The notes below the pieces were generated by a model that did no database searches, had not been told where the DNA came from, and was given only the letters and a program-made list of their open reading frames with translations. A DNA stretch of 64,000 bases. Source: UBA8079 sp965205535 (GTDB lineage: Bacteria > Pseudomonadota > Alphaproteobacteria > UBA6615). The DNA lies in contig CBDBHH010000005.1 of the NCBI GenBank assembly GCA_965205535.1, positions 1,674,001 through 1,738,000 of the forward strand. The letters run 5' to 3'. The position numbers and the translations under genes are program-made. Shown here one piece after another: positions 60,637 through 64,000 of this stretch (position 1 is its first letter; every line of letters starts with the position of its first letter).

Positions 60637-61619
60637 GCTGCGATATCCACGCGGTTATGGGGTGCGAGGTAATCGATCTCGGGGCCCGCCGGCACGATAC
60701 CGGTCGGGTTTACGTTCTCGTGACTGCCGTAATAGTGGATCTTGATCTGCGGGTTGTTGATCGTCGAAGCCACCCCCGGCACTTGGTAGAGCTCGCGTGT
60801 GTAGTTCCACAGGCTGGGATAGTCGATCAGCCGGCGGATATTGCACTTGAAATGCCCATGATAGACCGGGTCAAACCGCAGCAAGGTTGTGAACAGGCGC
60901 CAATCGGCTTCCGTGATCTGATCACCCACGAGGTAGCGCTGCGTCGAGAGCCGCGCCTCGAGCCATTCGAAGGTGTCGAACAGATTTGTCACCGCTTCGT
61001 CGTAGGCGGCCTGGGATTGCGCGAAGCCGGATTTGTAGACGCCGTTGTTCAGGGTGTGGAAGACGCGCTCGTTGACCGTGTCGATCTCGTCAAGCAGCTC
61101 TGCGGGACAATAGTCGCGCTCCGGATGTTTGGCGAAGGCATTGAACGCGCCGTTGAACATCCGGATGATCTCGGCGGACTCATTGCTGACGATGGTGCCT
61201 GTCTGCAGGTCCCACAGGACGGGGACGGTCACACGCCCGGTGAATTCGTCGTCGGCAGCCTTGTAAATCTCGTGCAGGTAGTGGGCATCGATCACCGGGT
61301 CCGGCACCACGCCTTCGCCGGCCTCGAACGTCCAGCCATTCTCCGCCATGTACCAATGGACCACCGAAACCGTGATCACGTCCTCCAGTCCCTTGAGCGC
61401 GCGAAAGATCATGGTGCGGTGAGCCCAGGGGCAGGCATGGCAGATATAGAGGTGATACCGCCCCGGTTCTGCCTTGAAGCCGGAATCTCCGGTCGGCCCG
61501 GGTGATCCGTCGGCGGTGATCCAGTTGCGGAACGCCGTTTCAGGATTGTTGAACTTGCCATCCGCGTCGTTCCGGGCCGGTTCGACCACGTGCCAAACAC
61601 CGTCGATCATCACGCCCAT
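60633..61619 (-). CDS. yqjG: glutathionyl-hydroquinone reductase (Xi-class GST)
   Basis: A 328-residue Xi-class glutathione transferase. The catalytic Cys is in CHACPWAHRTMIF (CPWAH motif) of the thioredoxin-like domain, and SNESAEIIRMFNGAF and the all-helical C domain (ADWRLFTTLLRFDPVYHGHFKCN) are family features. It reduces glutathionyl-hydroquinones. The pirin gene follows with a four-base overlap. Confidence 0.95.
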   Translation of the reverse strand: MGVMIDGVWHVVEPARNDADGKFNNPETAFRNWITADGSPGPTGDSGFKAEPGRYHLYICHACPWAHRTMIFRALKGLEDVITVSVVHWYMAENGWTFEAGEGVVPDPVIDAHYLHEIYKAADDEFTGRVTVPVLWDLQTGTIVSNESAEIIRMFNGAFNAFAKHPERDYCPAELLDEIDTVNERVFHTLNNGVYKSGFAQSQAAYDEAVTNLFDTFEWLEARLSTQRYLVGDQITEADWRLFTTLLRFDPVYHGHFKCNIRRLIDYPSLWNYTRELYQVPGVASTINNPQIKIHYYGSHENVNPTGIVPAGPEIDYLAPHNRVDIAA

Positions 61620-61722
61620 CGGCCAATTCCTTCATTGAATGCAGAATTCCGTTCACGCCTTAGGTTGGGTCTGCGCGGCGGAAAGTCGAGGCCTCGATGT
61701 TCAAAATTCGAACCGACGTTCG

Positions 61723-62187
61723 TTAGGCGGCCAGAAAACCTTCCAGGCATTCCAGCCCGCCCTGCCAGCCGTCGGCATGCGCTTCTGCCATCTCGTCGTT
61801 CGGCAACATAGTGTGGGTGAGCTGCAACTCGGACGCGCCCGCATCGGTCGCGATGAATTTGACGTCGAGGAAGGTTTCCAGGCCCTGCATCTGACCCTCA
61901 TGCTGCCAGGTCCAGGACATGGTCAGACGGTTGGGCGGATCAATCGTGCCGAAGACCCCACGGGTGCCGTGTTCCTTGTTCTCCGATGACAGCAGAACGA
62001 TCTCGTAATTGCCGCCTTCATAAAAATCCCAGCGGTCGAGCCGGCAGCTGACATTCTTGGGACCCATCCACTGGCAGGCCTGTTCGGGTTCGGCCCAGGC
62101 CGCGAACAGCCGTTCGACGGGGACCGCGAAGCGTCGGGACAGCTGCAGCGTGCGGGTCGCATCGGGGGCTTCGGTGATGTCGGTCAT
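61723..62187 (-). CDS. SRPBCC/AHSA1-domain protein
   Basis: A 154-residue START-like protein: LQLSRRFAVPVERLFAAWAEPEQACQWMGP at the N-terminus and a C-terminal helix with GWQGGLECLEGFLA. These proteins bind hydrophobic ligands or act as partners of ArsR-type regulators. Its start overlaps the arsR-type stop by four bases. Confidence 0.92.
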   Translation of the reverse strand: MTDITEAPDATRTLQLSRRFAVPVERLFAAWAEPEQACQWMGPKNVSCRLDRWDFYEGGNYEIVLLSSENKEHGTRGVFGTIDPPNRLTMSWTWQHEGQMQGLETFLDVKFIATDAGASELQLTHTMLPNDEMAEAHADGWQGGLECLEGFLAA

Positions 62188-62519
62188 GACGGGTCCTTCG
62201 TATCGTCGTTCTCCAGGAACTGCGCGAGAGAATCGAGGCTGCCGTCCCAGAACGCCCGATAATGGGCCAGCCATTCGTCCGCGTCCTGCAGTGGGGCAGC
62301 CTGAACGGCGCAGATCTGGGTGCGACCATCCCGGCGGCGCTCGATCAGGCCGGCCTGTTGCAGGACTTTCAGATGCTTCGATACCGCCGGCAGGGACATT
62401 TCAAACGGTTCGGCCAGTTCGCCGACGGTCGCGTGACCACCGCTCAGGCGGGCGAGGATGGCCCGCCGGGTCGGATCGGCGAGCGCGGCAAATGTTTTGT
62501 CGAGATTATATTTAACCAT
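62184..62519 (-). CDS. ArsR family transcriptional regulator
   Basis: A 111-residue winged-helix protein: FAALADPTRRAILARLSGG, the recognition helix region MSLPAVSKHLKVLQQAGLIERRRDGR, and a C-terminal helix. The metal-binding ELCVCDL motif of ArsR/SmtB is absent, as is usual for the ArsR-SRPBCC pairs. The gene is the first of this two-gene operon and probably regulates it. Confidence 0.93.
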   Translation of the reverse strand: MVKYNLDKTFAALADPTRRAILARLSGGHATVGELAEPFEMSLPAVSKHLKVLQQAGLIERRRDGRTQICAVQAAPLQDADEWLAHYRAFWDGSLDSLAQFLENDDTKDPS

Positions 62520-62560
62520 ACGGTTAATTTAATCGGGATCGGTTGTTGCCGCAAGTGGGC

Positions 62561-64000
62561 TTACCTGCCTTCGCGTCGCCATGCGCCGATCAGGAACGCA
62601 CCGATCGCCAGCAACAGAATCAGCGCCGGCAGAAACGGCAAATCCCGCACGCCGATGACGGCAGACGCGTCGTTGCGCTGAAAAGCAAGCCAGCGCGCCG
62701 ATGTTCGCTGTTCCGAGGAATCGCTCATTGCGCGACCTGGCCGGGCGCTGCGCAGATCGGGCACGCCATTCTCGCTGATCCAACTCAAACCGCCGCCGGT
62801 CACGGCGGCGACGGGACGCAGGAGAAAATCGGTTGCCGTCACATCGGCGAACTCAACGGGGTTGATCGTGCCAACCCCGGCGACCGCCGTGCGGGTGCCG
62901 TCGTCCAGTCTGTAGATGCCTGTTTCGTTGACCGCGATCGTACCGATCGCCCGCCCATCGCCCTGTTCCTCCAGGGTCACCGCGCGGGTATCCCCGGTCG
63001 GTCCCGTAACCGATACCGCGGCCGGGTCCGGCGACAGGCTGTGGCGGACGATTTCGATGGAGTCTCCACGGGCCACGGCAGTGAGCCGGTCTTCCTCGAG
63101 TTCGGGTTCCTTCATCAGCCAATGCGCAAGGCGGCGGAGCAATTCGTTGTGGGGGCCGCCGCCTTCATAGCCGCGCGCCCACAGCCAGATATGATCACTC
63201 AGGAACTGGCCGACCCGGCCTTCGCCCACACGATCCAGTATCAAGAGCGGTCGTCCGTCGGGGCCATCCATGACCACGGTGCCGGATTTTGGCCGGGCGT
63301 CGACATGGCGGAACCAGCGCCCCCAGTCGGCCGTGGCGTCCGCGTCTGCTCCCAGTCCGGGCAGGGTGGCGGTGACCGGGTGTCGTCGTCCGGTCTTGTT
63401 GACGTTCGCCACATACGGCGCTTCCGTGACCTCGCCTGTGGGCTCCCCGGGCAGAACTGTCGCCAGAGCGGTGCGATACAGGCTGGTCGCAGGCGTGACT
63501 TCCGGTCCGGTGGCTTCCAGCAACGCGCCACCGGATGCCACATAGTTGGCGATGTTTCGAAGATAGATCGACGGCAACACGCCCATGCGTCGATACCGAT
63601 CAAATATGATCAGGTCGAAGTCATTCAGCTTGACCTCGAACAGTTCGCGATACGGAAACGCGATCAGACTAAGTTCGCGCACCGGTGTGCCGTCCTGTTT
63701 CTCGGGCGGCCTGAGGATGGTGAAATGCACGAGATCGACCGATGGGTCGGCCTTGAGAAGATTGCGCCATGTGCGTTCACCGGGATGCGGCGCGCCTGAA
63801 ACAAGCAGGACGCGCAAACGGTCCCGGACACCGTTGAGGGTCACCACAGCGCGGTTATTGCTGCGGGTGAGTTCCGCGCGGCCCGGTCCGACAGAAAGTT
63901 CGTAAACGCTCGTGCCGCCGCGATCCACAACCAGTTCGACGCTGTGATCGACGCCGACCGGGACCAGAATGGTTCGACCTTCCGTTGCGCCGTCGCGCCG
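62561..64000 (-). CDS. large membrane protein with glutamine-amidotransferase-like domain (partial)
   Basis: The C-terminal 479 codons of a protein that begins outside the window. Visible parts: a beta-rich segment, a class I glutamine-amidotransferase-like region (RVLLVSGAPHPGERTWRNLLKADPSVDLV to IIFDRYRRMGVLPSIYLRNIANYVASGGALLE), another beta region, and one C-terminal helix (LPALILLLAIGAFLIGAW). This matches uncharacterised proteins often found beside MoxR, DUF58 and BatA genes in alphaproteobacteria. No catalytic Cys of an active amidotransferase is evident. Function unknown. Confidence 0.75.
   Translation of the reverse strand, partial: RRDGATEGRTILVPVGVDHSVELVVDRGGTSVYELSVGPGRAELTRSNNRAVVTLNGVRDRLRVLLVSGAPHPGERTWRNLLKADPSVDLVHFTILRPPEKQDGTPVRELSLIAFPYRELFEVKLNDFDLIIFDRYRRMGVLPSIYLRNIANYVASGGALLEATGPEVTPATSLYRTALATVLPGEPTGEVTEAPYVANVNKTGRRHPVTATLPGLGADADATADWGRWFRHVDARPKSGTVVMDGPDGRPLLILDRVGEGRVGQFLSDHIWLWARGYEGGGPHNELLRRLAHWLMKEPELEEDRLTAVARGDSIEIVRHSLSPDPAAVSVTGPTGDTRAVTLEEQGDGRAIGTIAVNETGIYRLDDGTRTAVAGVGTINPVEFADVTATDFLLRPVAAVTGGGLSWISENGVPDLRSARPGRAMSDSSEQRTSARWLAFQRNDASAVIGVRDLPFLPALILLLAIGAFLIGAWRREGR

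Noticed and set aside
1..64000. CRISPR array or diversity-generating retroelement
   Set aside because: No regularly spaced repeats are seen; near the RT there are no template/variable repeat pairs, Avd-like gene or Cas gene.

Overview
The window reads as a chromosomal segment of a GC-rich alphaproteobacterium. The evidence is the gene set and order: a coxB-ctaD-ctaB-coxF-ctaG-ctaE-DUF983-SURF1 cluster running into thrC and an M16 peptidase; a stand-alone F0 operon with paired b and b' subunits; the dciA-dsbA-smc group beside mutY; an orphan GANTC methyltransferase of the CcrM type; and a PodJ-like N-terminal domain. A Rhodospirillales-like lineage is plausible, but no genus can be named from sequence alone.

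Layout. 1-5.6 kb: aa3-type cytochrome oxidase and its assembly factors. 5.6-15.3 kb: M32 carboxypeptidase, thrC, M16 peptidase, GNAT, MFS exporter, YqgE, DsbD-like reductase, peroxiredoxin. 15.3-18.7 kb: rnhA-thrB-ispH on the minus strand, then a CDGSH protein and a lipoprotein. 18.8-23.5 kb: tandem glycine riboswitch and gcvT-gcvH-gcvPA-gcvPB. 23.6-26.1 kb: F0 ATP synthase operon (minus). 26.3-33.4 kb: smc, dsbA, dciA, mutY, ccrM. 33.5-41.1 kb: rnhB, Kef-type antiporter, radical SAM protein, kinase-like protein, moaB, lytic transglycosylase and uracil-DNA glycosylase. 41.3-47.9 kb: ETF-QO, TPR lipoprotein-type export protein, ispE, and a Sel1/peptidoglycan-binding membrane protein. 57.3-64 kb: gmd, tRNA-Gln, chaC, DUF924, pirin, glutathionyl-hydroquinone reductase, an SRPBCC/ArsR pair and part of a large membrane protein.

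The accessory part is a 7.95 kb integrative element, about 48,244-56,201, with lower GC. It is inserted inside a PodJ-like polarity gene on the minus strand: the gene's first half lies at 56.2-56.6 kb and its last 46 codons at 48.11-48.25 kb. A 5-bp GGTGC repeat marks both junctions, and fusing them there restores the reading frame. Near-identical 16-bp direct repeats (arm-type integrase sites) lie about 100 bp inside each end. A 49-nt 3' piece of a tRNA-Thr gene sits just inside the left end. The core order integrase - small HTH protein - AlpA - prim-pol resembles phage-satellite/P4-like islands. Its cargo is defence-like but damaged: a reverse transcriptase and the N-terminal 242 codons of a BPTD_3080-type (type III R-like) restriction nuclease are both cut exactly at the ends of one IS3-family insertion sequence. 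That IS has no target duplication, which points to an IS-mediated deletion that removed a larger defence module.

The most interesting objects are the truncated reverse transcriptase with its structured, gene-free leader, and the reconstructible disruption of the polarity gene.
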